Below are positions 1-12,228 of a DNA stretch of 64,000 nt, in pieces. The notes beneath the pieces are model-generated. The model saw only the letters and a list, made by a program, of their open reading frames with translations, was not told the origin of the DNA and searched no databases. Position numbers and translations under genes: made by a program. The stretch's first letter is position 1. The number at the start of each line of letters is the position of its first letter. The DNA comes from Buddleja alternifolia (Eukaryota > Streptophyta > Magnoliopsida > Lamiales > Scrophulariaceae), in NCBI GenBank assembly GCA_019426215.1, contig CM033394.1:46064423-46128422 (forward strand), written 5' to 3'.

Positions 1-2060
1 TAAAAGTGTGGATAAGTTGGGTGTTTGTTCCAATTGTGATTTTACTTTCTTATCCTTGCTAATTATATTTATAACAGACAATAAATTATAAAGTCACCCT
101 CTATATGTAAAATCTTCCACTTCCCTACAAAGTTAATGAGTAATAAAGTCACCCCCACATTCCTACAAATTAATGAAAAATGAATGTAATTAACTATCTA
201 TCTATCTATCTATCTATATCTATAATCTATAACTATACCAAAAGTGTGGATAAGTTGGGTGTTTATTCCAATTGTGATTTTACTTTCTTATCCTTGCTAA
301 TTATAATTATAACTGTTAATAAATTATAAAGTCACCCCCTACATATAAAATCTTCCACTTCCCTACAAAGTTAATGAGTAATATTCCAATTGTTAAATGT
401 CAATCATACCCTCATTAATTGGTTGGTTTTTTTATTACAATAATCTTCTAAGCTACCTTAAGAATATCAAAGTCTATTGATTAGTTACTTAATTATTTTT
501 ATTTGCTTTAGTCTTTAAACAGGCTTCATAGTATTAAAACTTTCATCCTCTTAATTTGCTTTTAGCTTTTGAACTTTTGCGACATAACATTTGATATATA
601 TAAATATCAATCCATATGGACATGATGAGAACATATAGGGAACCCCAGGTGGGTATGAAGGCTAAAAGTGTGGATAAGTTATAGGTGTTTGTTCCAATTG
701 TAATTTTACTTTCTTATCCTTGCTAATTATAATTATAGCTGATAATAAATTATAAAGTCACCCCCTACATATAAAATCTTCCATTTCCCTACAAAGTTAA
801 TGAGTAATAAAGTTACCCCCACATTCCTACAAATTAGCTACATCTATATCTATTTCTATACTATACTAAAAATGTGGATAAGTTGGGTGTTTGTTCCAAT
901 TGTGATTTTACTTTCTTATCCTTGCTAATTATAATTATAACTGATAATAAATTATAAAGTCACCCCCTACATATAAAATCTTCCACTTCCCTACAAAGTT
1001 AATGAGTAATATTCCAATTGTGTAATGTCAATCATACCCTCATTAATTGATTGTTTTTTTATTACAATAATCTTCTAAGATTCCTTAAGAATATCAAAAA
1101 TATATTGATTAGTTACTTAATTATTTTTATTTGCTTTAGTCTTTAAACCGACTTCATAGTATTAAAAGCTTTCATCCTCTTAATTCGCTTTTAGCTTTTG
1201 AACTTTTGCGACATAACATTTGATATATATAAATATCAATCCATATGGACGTGATGAGAACATATAGGGAATCCCAGGTGGGTACGAAGGCTAAAAGTGT
1301 GGATAAGTTGGGTGTTTGTTCTAATTGTGATTTTACTTTCTTATCCTTGCTAATTATAATTATAACAGATAATAAAATATAAAGTCACCCCTACATATAA
1401 AATCTTCCATTTCCCTACAAAGTTTATGTGTAATAAAGTCACCCACACATTCCTACAAATTAATGAAAAATGAATTTCATTAACTATCTATCTATCTATA
1501 TCTATACTATACTAAAAGTGTGGATAAGTTGGGTGTTTGTTCCAATTGTGATTTTACTTTCTTATTCTTGTTAATTATAATTATAATCTATATCTATATC
1601 TATACTATACTAAAAGTGTGGATAAGTTGGGTGTTTGTTCCAATTGTGATTTTACTTTCTTATTCTTGTTAATTATAATTATAATCTATATCTATATCTA
1701 TACTATAGTAAAAGTGTGGATAAGTTGGGTGTTTGTTCCAATTGTGATTTTACTTTCTTATCCTTTATAATTATAACTGATAATAAATTATAAAGTCACC
1801 CCCTGCATATAAAATCTTCCACTTCCCTACAAAGTTATCTATACTATACTAATCTATATATCTATACTAAAAGTGTGGATAAGTTGGGTGTTTGTTCCAA
1901 TTGTGATTTTACTTTCTTATCCTTGCTAATTATAATTATAACTGATAATAAATTATAAAGTCACTCCCTACATATAAAATCTGCCACTTTCCTACAAAGT
2001 TAATGAGTAATAAAGTCACCCCCACATTCCTACAAATTAATGAAAAATGAATGTCATTAA
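1..2060 (+). repeat. Tandem array of Helitron-like 5' terminal segments
   Basis: Nine copies of a core reading GTGTGGATAAGTT (one starts ATGTGG) occur near 7, 244, 668, 873, 1297, 1518, 1616, 1714 and 1871. Most are preceded by TCTATACTATACTAAAAGTG or a close variant and followed by the same 100-150 bp block. Units are of mixed length. Short ones of about 98 bp lie at 1501-1800, and a higher-order unit of about 630 bp (about 241-660 and 868-1290) adds a second conserved block. The leading TC and the CTATACTA motif are typical of plant Helitron 5' ends, which is family knowledge. The array runs off the left edge, so its true start is not visible. No coding sequence was seen. Confidence 0.7.
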
Positions 2061-2068
2061 CTAAAATT

Positions 2069-2726
2069 TAGGGATGGCAATGGGGCCGGGTCCAACGAGT
2101 ACCCGCCCCGGACCCGCCCCTAATGGGGCGGGTATGAGTCCAAAAAAACGGGGCCGGGTCCGTGGCCGGGTATCGAAATTCAAGACCCCGCCGGGTCCGG
2201 GGCGGGTAACGAGTCCAGTCGATACCCGCCCCGGTCTATCAACATAATATTTTTTTTTTAGTTTTATATATCTAATTATATTAATATTTATTAGTATTTA
2301 TAAATTATATCAAAAAAATGTTCTCAATCATTCTACCCTTCAACAACAAACCCTCAATCATTATATATTTAATTTTTTTGAACTTTGTACTTGTTTAATC
2401 ATTTTGAATTTTTTTTTGCAGTTAAATATCGAATGACTTGTAGTGGATTTATTTACCTTGAATCATCAATTCGATATTATTTACTTATTTTATATGTTTT
2501 GAATGTGTTTTTGAGAATAAGATAAACTAAAAAAATTCCAAAAAATAAATAAATAAATAAAAAAGAGATTTCGGTCGGGTCTAACGGGTAGGACCCGGAC
2601 TCGCCGGGTACCCGCCGAGTCCGGGGCGGTGCGGGTAATGACCGGGTCCGGGGCGGGTCCGGGTATTGAAATTTCTTAATGGGGCGGGTAACGAGTCCTG
2701 CTATACCCGCCCCGTTGCCATCCCTA
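2069..2726. mobile_element. hAT-type MITE with GC-rich ends, 658 bp
   Basis: The inverted termini are TAGGGATGGCAA at 2069 and TTGCCATCCCTA ending at 2726. They are flanked by a perfect 8-bp duplication CTAAAATT (2061-2068 and 2727-2734). An 8-bp duplication with TA...TA ends is diagnostic of the hAT superfamily. The terminal 150-200 bp are GC-rich and full of CCGGGTCCGGGGCGGGT-like repeats in opposite orientation, while the centre is AT-rich. A minus-strand open frame at 2477-2782 merely translates the GC-rich arm. The element is inserted inside the putative Helitron and is therefore younger than it. Confidence 0.9.
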
Positions 2727-2734
2727 CTAAAATT

Positions 2735-4847
2735 ATACACCTTGCAATCTCTTAATATGTGTAGAAAACTTTCACATTCCACCTTGCAAACATGTGTTCA
2801 GTTTTCATAACACATTTAATAACAAAAGGTTATTTCACCTTCTACAGAGGCAGACTCTTTAAATTTCATTATCCAATATAAGAAGGTTCATCCTCCAGTG
2901 TTCAACTCAAATACGTTAAGTTTGGATATGCTCTTATTGCATCTTGTTTCTTTCAAGCATGAGCTAGACAACTCATATAAACAAATTCATTGTTTCTCAC
3001 TTTAGTTAAAAAAGATTTCAAAATTGGTTATTACTATTGTAAATCTATCTACTTAGTATATATAGTATATTTTCTGTATGTGTACGGTGTGTGCAACAAC
3101 TTACTGGATAAAGCGACCCGAGCAAGGATCTACATGTGAAATTAAGGTTCCTAATAGAATATATTGCCAAGACACTTTTTTAGATTTGATGTAATTCCCT
3201 ACTGAAAGGTACTACATTCTTATTATTTTTTGGTTTATCGTGTGTTCTTTGAGTTTATCACGCTGATAAGTGATAAGTAATTGCTAAATTTGAATATACT
3301 ATCTACAACTTATATAGATTTACAGTAGTCATTCTATGACCAACAAAATTATCTTTGATTTTTGAGGTAGGGCTTATTTTTCGGAGGTGATTAGATACGC
3401 CATTGTTGAGTTAGTGTGCATACTCTACCTAAGCAATAAAAAAAAAAAAGTTGAATCTCTTATGTTTCTACGTGAATTAAATTATTTCTGCAGCTTTTGT
3501 TTGTAGTTATATATTATTTTCTTGAATGTATGGATTAAATGAGAACACCCAAGATCTTTTCTTCTTGACACTTTTCTTTACTTACACAATTGCTTTTTGC
3601 TCTTTAGCTTCTTCTGAATTCGGTAACAACGAAAAGCTAGCCAAACACTCTGGTTTGTTCAAGACTCCATCAAAGGGATAAAATAATATGAAACATAAAT
3701 TAATTCATTTACATATATAACAATCAAGATTAAATGTTTTGCAGCTGACAAAGCATAAATGAATATGTTAACTGAACCTTACAACCAATTGATCTCCAAT
3801 GTGGCCAGGGAATTACAACACTTTTCACATCCTTACCATTATTAACTTTATAAGCCAACCTCTCACCTTCCTATTATAATTCTATGAGTTTCGTTATATA
3901 ATCAGTTGAGCATAACACTCTGTCTTACCCCTAAGTGAGTATAAATGGTGGTGCATCTACTAGAAAAGGATATCATCAAGAAAACTGCAAAAAAATTCAA
4001 GAGAGTCGCGAAGTGATTGTTGTGTTTCTATCTATAGTTGGATGGGTTGCCTTCTTTTACTCAAATGATTTTTACACTATTATTTAACACTATAATGAAA
4101 TCAGTTAAAAATAAAAAGAAGTACAAAATGGAAATAAATGTTTGTAGGGGTTGCTTTGGATATGATTTAAGGGGCAAAAGTGTAAGTGAAATTCGGTGAC
4201 CGACTGTGATTTTAGTATTATGAATAAAAATAATTAATTAATTCTTTTCAGATATTTTTCTAGACTAGATCGGGTGGCCCGTATACCATACACCATTGGA
4301 TTCAAGGACAAGATAATAAAAACTAATTAAATCACTTGCATCCAATGATATTTAATAAACTGGCTCCATTAGACTCGGTCTATTTTTATTTCAATTTTGC
4401 TAGCATTTTTCTTGTGATTTGACAATACATGAAATAAAAAACTTAATGGGGAAAAACTAAATTAACACAAAAAATAAATGCATTTGAATTTTTATAATAT
4501 AAACTCAATTTGGCCATACATAGACAAATATAAATTAATTTGTCATGTGAACAGAAAAGTGTTGGCCATTGGCCAAGCTAGATTTAATGAAACTAAAATT
4601 TATGTGTATTTTTTATGTGATCTAGAAATCAAGAGTTTTCGTAAAGTAACCAAAAAGAAAGAATAACAATGGGACTTCAACAGCCAAATTAACAGATGAT
4701 GACAAATTAACATAATTTTCTTAGAGAAAATAATCAACAAAATATAAAAAGTGGATGATATCACAAAAAATTAGGCAAAAAGGTGTCTTATGAAATATAG
4801 GTTATATTTTTTGATCATTTGTATATATAAAAAACGGGTATATATTT
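2735..4847. other. AT-rich interior of the putative Helitron, no gene seen
   Basis: No coding exon, RNA gene or repeat family was recognised here. Short open frames such as 4478-4666 are low-complexity and have no recognisable domain. Confidence 0.5.
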
Positions 4848-5239
4848 ACGTGCAATGCACATAATTTTTACTAGTATATCCAAAAGCAAAGGACCATGTT
4901 GGAGTAAAGAAACACCAAAAATCACCTGCATCGATCTAAGGCAAAGCCTAATTGGCTACTGAATACTAATATACATTGCCAGAAGTTGATGGGCATGAAA
5001 ACTGAAGTTGTGCATGCCTATAAGTCGAGCTATTGATCGATATCCGTAATCTTGGATATTGCTGGACCTGACTCCGACGTTTTCTAGGGAGTTTTGCATC
5101 TGCCGAGGAAGAGGTTTATCGCCAAGTTCAAAGCTGACAGCACTGAGCCTTGTCCCGAGCTGCAGCAAAAGGTTTTCTCCTGTATGATTCACGTGACGCT
5201 TCTGCCATATTGCTACCGACTCACGTTTTCTATTTCACT

Positions 5240-5428
5240 GTTTATCTAGCAATGGGTGTGTGAGTGCTTTGCACAACTTAAACTTATTTTTTGCTGCCGA
5301 GAGGTCAACCAAGTGACAGATATATTAGCTAATGAAGTCGCACAACATAGCGAGTTCACACAATATTATGAAGCATGCCCATCGTTTTGGACAAGTTTTT
5401 GTAGTGATGATCTAGTCGAACGATAACA
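5240..5428 (+). pseudogene. RNase H-like remnant, LINE or retroelement C-terminus
   Basis: One frame reads through a C-terminal RNase H-like stretch in which CREVNQVTDILANEVAQ (about 5293-5343) resembles the plant 'REANxVADxLA' helix, then ends at a stop after the motif DDLVER (about 5426). Upstream frames carry stops, for example TAG near 5249. No complete domain or catalytic carboxylates can be assembled, so this is a decayed 3' fragment. The plant non-LTR retroelement RNase H family is the likeliest source. No poly(A) tail or target duplication was found. Confidence 0.5.
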
Positions 5429-5796
5429 AGTAGTCACTTGCACTCTTTTGAATTAAGTCCGATGAAATTTTTATTTTGCTGTTGAATTTTTTTTAACGCA
5501 AATAACATAACAAAATAATTCTTTAATATAAATTTGAATTCTATCTCCACATATAAAAAGCTTTGAGCTCCATCCCAAACCCCACAACCTCATTACCACC
5601 ACATCACCACCGTGCACCACCACCACCCAAGAACCCAAATGACATGGTATGATCAAGAAAATAAAATCACACAATGAAAAATCAGCAAATTAAATAGCCG
5701 GGAAAATTACCTTGTATCCACTTCATTGGCTCTCGGCCTACGAGCCACGCCACATCGAGATATTGGTATAATAATATCGATTATTCAACATGGATC
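5429..5796. other. Intergenic, nothing recognised
   Basis: AT-rich DNA with a CAC-rich stretch at about 5590-5630. No gene was seen. Confidence 0.5.
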
Positions 5797-6146
5797 TAGG
5801 GGTGAAAGACGAACCAAACTACTCGATACTCGGCTCGAGTTCGACCGCTAAAAGCTCGTTTGAGCTCGGTTCGTTAACTTATCAAACCAAGCTTGAACAA
5901 CTTTTTGTGTTTGATAAGTTTTGAAGCTCAGCTCGAACTCGGCTCGATTAGTAAAAACTAATAAAAATATGTACAAAAAAATCAAACTACTCGAGCTCGA
6001 CTCGTGTTTGGCTTGATTAAAGCTCGTTTGAGCTCGGCTCGGTTATTAATCAAACAAGGTCAAACATAAACTTTGAAGCTCGATTGTATTTCAAACAAGC
6101 TTGAACAACATCTCGTTCGGTTCAACTCGGCTCGTTGACACCCCTA
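5797..6146. mobile_element. hAT-type MITE (TAGGGGTG family), 350 bp
   Basis: The ends are TAGGGGTG at 5797 and CACCCCTA ending at 6146. The interior is rich in CTCGAGCTCGGCTCG-type motifs in both orientations. The flanks CATGGATC and CATGATGGATC look like an 8-bp duplication altered by a small indel. The same family recurs at 9352, 15731, 40547, 44195 and, degraded, near 60965. Confidence 0.75.
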
Positions 6147-7312
6147 CATGATGGATCACCTTATATCAAAATATTAACATGCGATACAAAACTAATCAAT
6201 GTTCAAAATATTTTAAAGATTAGTAAATTGTAGAACATTGTAAATAAATATAAGTCACTAATACATATAAAGCATTAATACATATAGTAAGAGTTCATTA
6301 ATTACAATGAATGTAAGTAATGTTTAACATGGTGTTAATGTTAAACTTAAATTTGTAATAAAAGAAATAAAACCGACAAGGATTTATATAATAACACATC
6401 TAGTAGATGATACCACGACGCATGTCACTAGAAAAGAAATATATGACTCCATTATTGTAATAACATTTGAGAAATTAAATATTATCATATACTATTGTCT
6501 ATAATATTCATATACATTTGATAATACCATGGTAACGATGATATAAGTCATTATTATGTTAAGCTAATATAGACTATACATGTAAAATTAGAGAAAGATA
6601 GAAATTTTGCCATATTATCGGATAAATTTTTTTGCTGTAGATATGTGTTGATCGATCGATACTTTAGACTATTGTTCTTCAACCCGAATGGCTTGATAAC
6701 CTAGCTAGGGGCATGTTAGAGAGTAGAGACCATGTCTTGGAGGTATGTGACATTTTAAATACGCCTAAAAGAAGCTTGCTTCTCTCAGGACATTGAAACT
6801 GCTAATGAGTATGTAAATAACTATATGCTTGATGCTGTATATCACCGTTTTTATACCACTCTTTTTTCACTTTCCCTTGATGTAGAAAGTATAGATTGAC
6901 TAAATTCATCAAAGTCAACCGATTTATAACAATTTCTTGCCAAATCAAGGGGATGTGAGAAAAGGGTGGTATGAAAACGATGGTATATAGAATTTTCGTG
7001 ACATATAGCTGAGATATACTGTTTAGCATTCATAATGAATAAGAAGTTTATTAGATAGAAGTAATATATAAAACTACATTATTGTATTGTATGCAAAAGA
7101 ACTGTAGAACTTAAATGGTATGAACTTTAGAATTAATCAATATGCCTTCTTCCACAATACAGAAAATGAAATACACACCTCAAATGATCCATGTCAAAAT
7201 ATTATTATGATTTTACTAGCTTAATATGCTTCTCTGGTAATATTTAATGAGGCTACATAAATAATTAAAAAAATATATTGCTGCATAAGCTTTTCATCTT
7301 TTATTTCATATA

Positions 7313-7352
<40 letters not shown>

Positions 7353-9351
7353 AATATATCACATATATAGGCCAAATATAAATTAATTTCTCAAATACTA
7401 AGTTGACATACATTGAGCATCCATATGTAATACAATATGAAACATGAAATTGAAATAGAGAACTCCAAATTAGTTATTTGCGCTCACAAAATGCGTCAAA
7501 TGTTGATCATATCAACACTAATTAAATAATTAATACAATGCAGATTCCATACATAGCATATATACATATATATGTATAGATGTATAGATGCTTCTTGCCC
7601 TTTATGCATGTCATCTTTATATTATGAAAGTAAGTTTTAATAAGTTTTTTTATGCATCTCAAAAAAGATTTGGTTTTTCCTTACAAAATATGAAGAGACC
7701 ACACAAAAAAGAAGAAGAATTACACTTCTAAAACAAGAGGTACGTACTGAGGAAACTTACTTTCATATTATGTTCCATTAGGCAGGTCGGACGACGGACA
7801 TCAATCTATACATCATAGCCATTACAATGATCTACATCATCATAGATCTAACATGTAAATACGAGATCGAAACGAAGCCAAAGATAACTTGCCGATTCTC
7901 CAATATATATAACAGAAATAAATCAACAAATCAAGATAGATATTGCACATTGGGGTTTCCTAATTTGAGCAGTGTAAATTCTTTTTTTTTCCTTTTAAGT
8001 TTACGTTTTTTAAAAAATTCATTTACTACGAAAAAGGGTTTTCCGGCAAGTCATCCTTGGCTGCACCACATGTACATCGTATACACATGGAAGACCTAAG
8101 GTGATTACGTTCTTCTTGCAAAAGGAAATGAAGAAATTAGGGTTTTTTTTCTTTGTTCAAAAATAAAGAAGAAATTTGAAATCTTGAGGACAGGGTTTTC
8201 TCTTACTATTTCTCATTTCCCTTTTTGAAATGGAGTAAATAAATTTGAGGAAATACAAAAATACATATAGAATCAATAGAGAGAGAAAAGTGCACAGGAG
8301 ATGTAGCTTCCTGAGTACCTTGAGTTATATAGCTATTTTTAGGAGCTTTCGAGACTTCAAATCTCAATATAATACGAATAATAAAGTATTGATAACACGA
8401 TTTCTGAGCAAGTTCAAATTTCGATGCTCCTAAAAATTAACAACCACTACGAGGGTCAGTATTTCATTGCTAACTTGATTCTATAACATGAATCGCGTTA
8501 TATGAATAATAGTAATTTTTGTATAATTTTGAATTTTTGAAAACTCTTAGAATGACCAGGGTCAGCATTTCTATGCTGTTGAGAATAGCCAGATTTTGTG
8601 CATTATCTGTTGTCGGATTAGGATTTTGTGCAGTTACAAAGGTGGGTATATATCTTATCACTTATTAACAAATTTGAATTATGGATAAGGCATGGGAAGT
8701 GATCACTTCTAGGCACTTTTGCTACAGTTTTATCCACCAATTGTAGCTATCCATCTCTGGAGGGGGAGCCTGTGTTTGCTTCACAACAAAGTAATAGATA
8801 CATATATATACTAATTATATCAACTATATATTTAGACCTACAACTGCCATAAGACCACTATAAATTTTCATATTTAAGTGACTCTCAAATGTAATTGTAA
8901 ATTATCAAATATATATATGAGATATAATGAAAAGAAATATTAATGTCAGGATGGATAATGGTTTAGGACATGATGAGTCGGGGTCGATGAGAAACCTAGC
9001 GAGCTGGCCGACTGAGGCTCGACTTGAGCTCGGGCTTGTGACACGATCCAAATTTGAACATATAAGTGTTTGAAAGTCCTCCATATTTTTCTTTATTATG
9101 TTTTCTATTTTAGCTATACTATAATTTAGATAATAACAATAGTTGTAATAATAATGTCCTTAATAGCAATAACCATGATAATAATAACAATCATATTATA
9201 TGATAAGCATATCAATAATTCTACATTATTATTGTACATTTTCATTGATACTATTGTAATAAGAAAACTTTATGGGTAACAAATAATTAAGTATTATAAT
9301 CCATCTTAATTCAAGTAATTACATATTTATTTAGTCTAGGGGAGCTCAAAA
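6147..9351. other. AT-rich intergenic region, no gene seen
   Basis: It contains a (TA)n microsatellite at about 7308-7352. A 15-bp perfect inverted repeat with arms at about 7623-7637 and 7753-7767 reads AAACTTACTTTCATA on one strand. A short GAGCTCGG-like hAT remnant lies near 9000-9045. Open frames such as 7827-8099 and 8245-8433 show no domain and no splice-supported extension. Confidence 0.5.
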
Positions 9352-9757
9352 TAGGAGTGTACACGAGTCGAGTCGAGCCGAATGAGTTATTGTTCAAGTT
9401 TGTTTGAATTACAATTGAGCTTCAAAATTTGTGTTTAAAACTTGTTTAATTGTTAATCAAGTCGAGCTCAAACGAACTTTAATCGAGCTGAACATGAGTC
9501 GAACTCGAGTAGCTTGACTTTCACTATTGATACACATGTATAGTTTTGATATAATTGTTGTCACTATTATTAAAGATTGTCAATCAATAGACAAGCTCGA
9601 GCAGAGTGACAATTCAAAATTTATCTAACATATTCTTGTGACAAAATAAATATTCTTGTTGTTCAAACTTGGTTTGATACGTTGACGAATCGAGCTCAAA
9701 CAAGCTTTTAGCGATCGAGGTCGAGTCGAGTATCGAATAGTTTGGTCCATGTTACTA
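9352..9757. mobile_element. hAT-type MITE, degraded right end, 406 bp
   Basis: It starts TAGGAGTGTACACGAG and is flanked by a perfect 8-bp duplication GCTCAAAA (9344-9351 and 9758-9765). The interior has GAGTCGAGCTCAAACGA-type motifs like the other family members. The right terminus reads only TTACTA, so it has decayed from the expected CACNCCTA. The element lies about 0.4 kb upstream of the endosulfine start codon. Confidence 0.8.
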
Positions 9758-10083
9758 GCTCAAAACCATCACTTGAAAAATAATTGGGCTTCATCTAATA
9801 TTAGTCGTCAACTGATAGATTCCATAAGGGGGTCCCCCAGCCCAAAAGCACCACCGAAAACGCAGATGCCAAAAATGACACTTTATTCCATTCCAGAGTG
9901 AATTAAAATGAAAAACGCAATCTTTCTTCAAAACATTCTCCAAAATTCACGGAAAATTTATCTAATCAGTTTCAGGTAATCATAATATTTTGATCCTCGC
10001 AATCAGAATCAGTTTCCGATCATACAGAGATCAGATTTTTTTATTTTTTTTAATTGATACAGAGATCAGATTCGTTACTGTTT

Positions 10084-10124
10084 TATCCATATATACATAT
10101 ACATATACATATATATATATAGCA
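10084..10124 (+). repeat. AT-rich microsatellite in the endosulfine leader
   Basis: A run of (TATACA/TA)n occupies this stretch, just upstream of the endosulfine ATG and probably within or next to its 5' UTR. Confidence 0.7.
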
Positions 10125-10177
10125 AACTCTGAAGCTGACATAGATTTTACAGAAATTAACTAAGCAGTTCTTCAATA

Positions 10178-11852
10178 ATGGCGGAAAGAAATGATGAAGC
10201 AGCACAAGAGCAAATAAATACCGTAAACGACGCTACGCCGGAAGCCTCCGTAGAGGCGGAGGATTCGCCGCCGGAGGAAGATTCAAAAGATTTGAATAAA
10301 AATGAGGAAAATCAAATTTCATCCATGAAGCAGGATCAGGTAATAGAATAGATAGGTTTTTTTGCGGTTTTATTTTTTTTATTTTGCAATAACTATATAT
10401 GTATGGTGGTGATATGTATAAGCAGGAGGAAGTTGTAATCAAGAAGAAGTATGGTGGTTTACTGCCAAAGAAACCTCCATTAATATCCAAGGTGATTGAT
10501 TTCATGTTCTTCGCTTATATGTATATATGTGTATGTGTGTGTGTGTATGTATATGTATATGTATGTATTTGGTTCTGTTGAAGAAATAAAGTTTCAGTTA
10601 TTTACCGTTGCTAATTACATACTTTTTTCTCAGGACCATGAACATGCTTTTTTTGATTCTGCTGATTGGGCTCTGGGGAAGGTAAAATACTCTGTTTTCA
10701 CTTGATTTCAGTGTGTAAAAAGACGAAAATCGGAAAACACTTGCCTACACAATCACGATCATGTCACGTCAGTATAAAATGTATAATGTGTATTTTGACA
10801 TCACTTGAGTTTCATGCAAACTTGTAACAAATCAATAAAGGATTTATACACGCCACGAGATTTAACGTAACTCGAGCAAAATAATGACTATAACAACGTC
10901 TACGTCAAAGTTCTTTCTTCTTCTTTGCCCACGTACAAATCATAGGGATGTACGAGTCAATGTATATCTGAGAACTAAGGATACAGTAAAAATACACAAA
11001 CCGTTGTAAACTGATCAAAATACCCTTGTTGCAGTAACCAAGACGTAATTCTAAGTACAATACTTCTCTTTTATCATACTTGGTTCCAGGATGGAGGCAG
11101 GGGTCTAGTGGGAGCACCCCTCAACTTTGAATTTTTCCTCTACAAATTTTTTAAACATATTCATTTGTGCCTCTTTTATTTTGCATTCGCTCCCCCAAAT
11201 TTTTATTCATGGCTCCGTCCCTGTTTGGTTCTTCAAGTACTTAAACCGTCCTCGGTTTTGTTATTCAATTAATCAATATTATATTTGTATATACTCCATA
11301 CTTCCATCAATATAGTAAGAGTTTTCAAGCTAAATGACAGTAATCATGACATTTCCGTTTAAATGAAACAGGCAGGGGCACAGAAGAGCAAAGGACCACT
11401 AGAAGCTCTTCGCCCTAAACTGCAGGTATAATCTGAAGCACCCTTTTCACACTTCACCCAAAATTTATCTAGTTTGTGTATAATTTCACTAAATAAACCA
11501 AATTATACAAGTTTTTTTTGTGTTTGATTGAGCCTTAAAGATGGTAGAGGCTTAAATAATGTCTAAATCTTTTCCTGAAATTTTTTTACAGCCCACCCCG
11601 CACCAGCAATTACGTTCCCGATCAGCTTATGCACCTCCAGACGATGGCGAAGGTAACAGTTCTGATTCGCAATCTACGACAAACTTTAGAGTTCTACAAT
11701 TCTCCTTACAATAGCTTAACTCTGTTTTTACTCCAGATGGTTGCGAGTTTAATATCGTAAACCCCGAGAACCAGGACACCATGTCCGATGATGGTGTAGA
11801 GAGCAATGAGCATTGTCCAGATAATCAAAATCACCAAAAAGATCGCGTTTGA
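10178..11852 (+). CDS. Endosulfine/ARPP19-like protein, 168 aa, 6 exons
   Basis: The spliced CDS joins 10178-10339, 10426-10491, 10634-10681, 11372-11425, 11592-11652 and 11737-11852. All introns are GT-AG and the sum is 507 nt in frame. Residues 1-54 are acidic. KYGGLLPKKP (62-71) and FDSADWALGK (83-92) form the endosulfine core, followed by GPLEALRPKLQPTPHQQLRS (about 100-119). In animals, ENSA/ARPP19 phosphorylated by Greatwall at the Ser of FDSGDY inhibits PP2A-B55. Ser85 in FDSADW is the equivalent by alignment, and inhibition by the plant protein is inference. The start is the first ATG of an open exon preceded by a long AT-rich leader. Intron 1 and intron 2 carry TA/TG microsatellites, and intron 3 contains a small hAT MITE. 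The C-terminus after about residue 128 is acidic and probably disordered. Confidence 0.93.
10515..10570 (+). repeat. TG/TA microsatellite in endosulfine intron 2
   Basis: Alternating TATATG and TGTGTG units fill the start of intron 2 (10492-10633). This is a simple sequence repeat likely to vary in length. Confidence 0.8.
11087..11223. mobile_element. Short hAT-type MITE in endosulfine intron 3, 137 bp
   Basis: The ends CAGGATGGAGG and CTCCGTCCCTG are imperfect inverted repeats. The flanks CTTGGTTC (11079-11086) and TTTGGTTC (11224-11231) match at 7 of 8 bases. This fits the hAT CAG...CTG class, and a larger relative lies at 45974-46359. Confidence 0.7.
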
Positions 11853-12228
11853 GATGACAGAAATCAGAAATCACGAACTTCTCATATCGAAATATATGTT
11901 CTGATGTTTTATGATGCAATATTAGCCCTATTTGCAAAAACTTCAGAAATAAAAATACTTTTGAGAATTATGATAAATCTCAGTTATTTTTGTTGTTTGA
12001 TTTCGCTGATTGTGAATCTACTTCTCTAAAAAGAAATTGAAATTGAAAATAGAAGCAAGTAAAAATGTACTTCTACCGTTCTTCCAACTATTTTCTATTC
12101 TTTTCTACTCTTTGGCAAGTTTTGCAAACAAACTTAATTTTGATTTATTTTTTGTTGGTACTTTCACAATTTTTCCTAAAATGTTGCATTTCCTCAAAAG
12201 CATAAATTTCTACAAACAGACTTAATAT
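11853..12228. other. Endosulfine 3' flank
   Basis: The probable 3' UTR runs from 11853. A candidate poly(A) signal AATAAA occurs at about 11947-11952. Nothing else was recognised before the transposon at 12229. Confidence 0.45.

Larger units (their letters stand above)
1861..4874 (+). mobile_element. Putative non-autonomous Helitron (innermost 5' end to 3' CTAG)
   Basis: The innermost 5'-end copy starts with TCTATACTAAAAGTGTGG at 1861. A Helitron-like 3' end lies at 4848-4874: a short hairpin (GTGC at 4850-4853, loop AAT, GCAC at 4857-4860), ten bases, then CTAG at 4871-4874 followed by host T. This matches the family rule of a hairpin about 10-12 nt before CTRR and insertion between A and T without target duplication. 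The interior has no Rep/helicase sequence. It holds a nested hAT MITE (2069-2726) and unrecognised AT-rich DNA (2735-4847). Which 5' end pairs with this 3' end is inference, since several candidates exist and the array continues off the window. Confidence 0.55.

Noticed and set aside
181..240. CTAT repeats as a CRISPR-like or functional tandem array
   Set aside because: It is a simple (CTAT)n microsatellite adjoining Helitron ends. There are no unique spacers of constant length.
2477..2782. 101-codon minus-strand protein
   Set aside because: It is the translation of a GC-rich MITE arm plus flank. It has no domain and its frame is explained by the repeat.
7618..7772. MicroRNA precursor
   Set aside because: Only about 15 bp pair perfectly across a 115-nt unstructured loop. 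That is too short and too open for a plant miRNA stem, so it is noted only as an inverted repeat.
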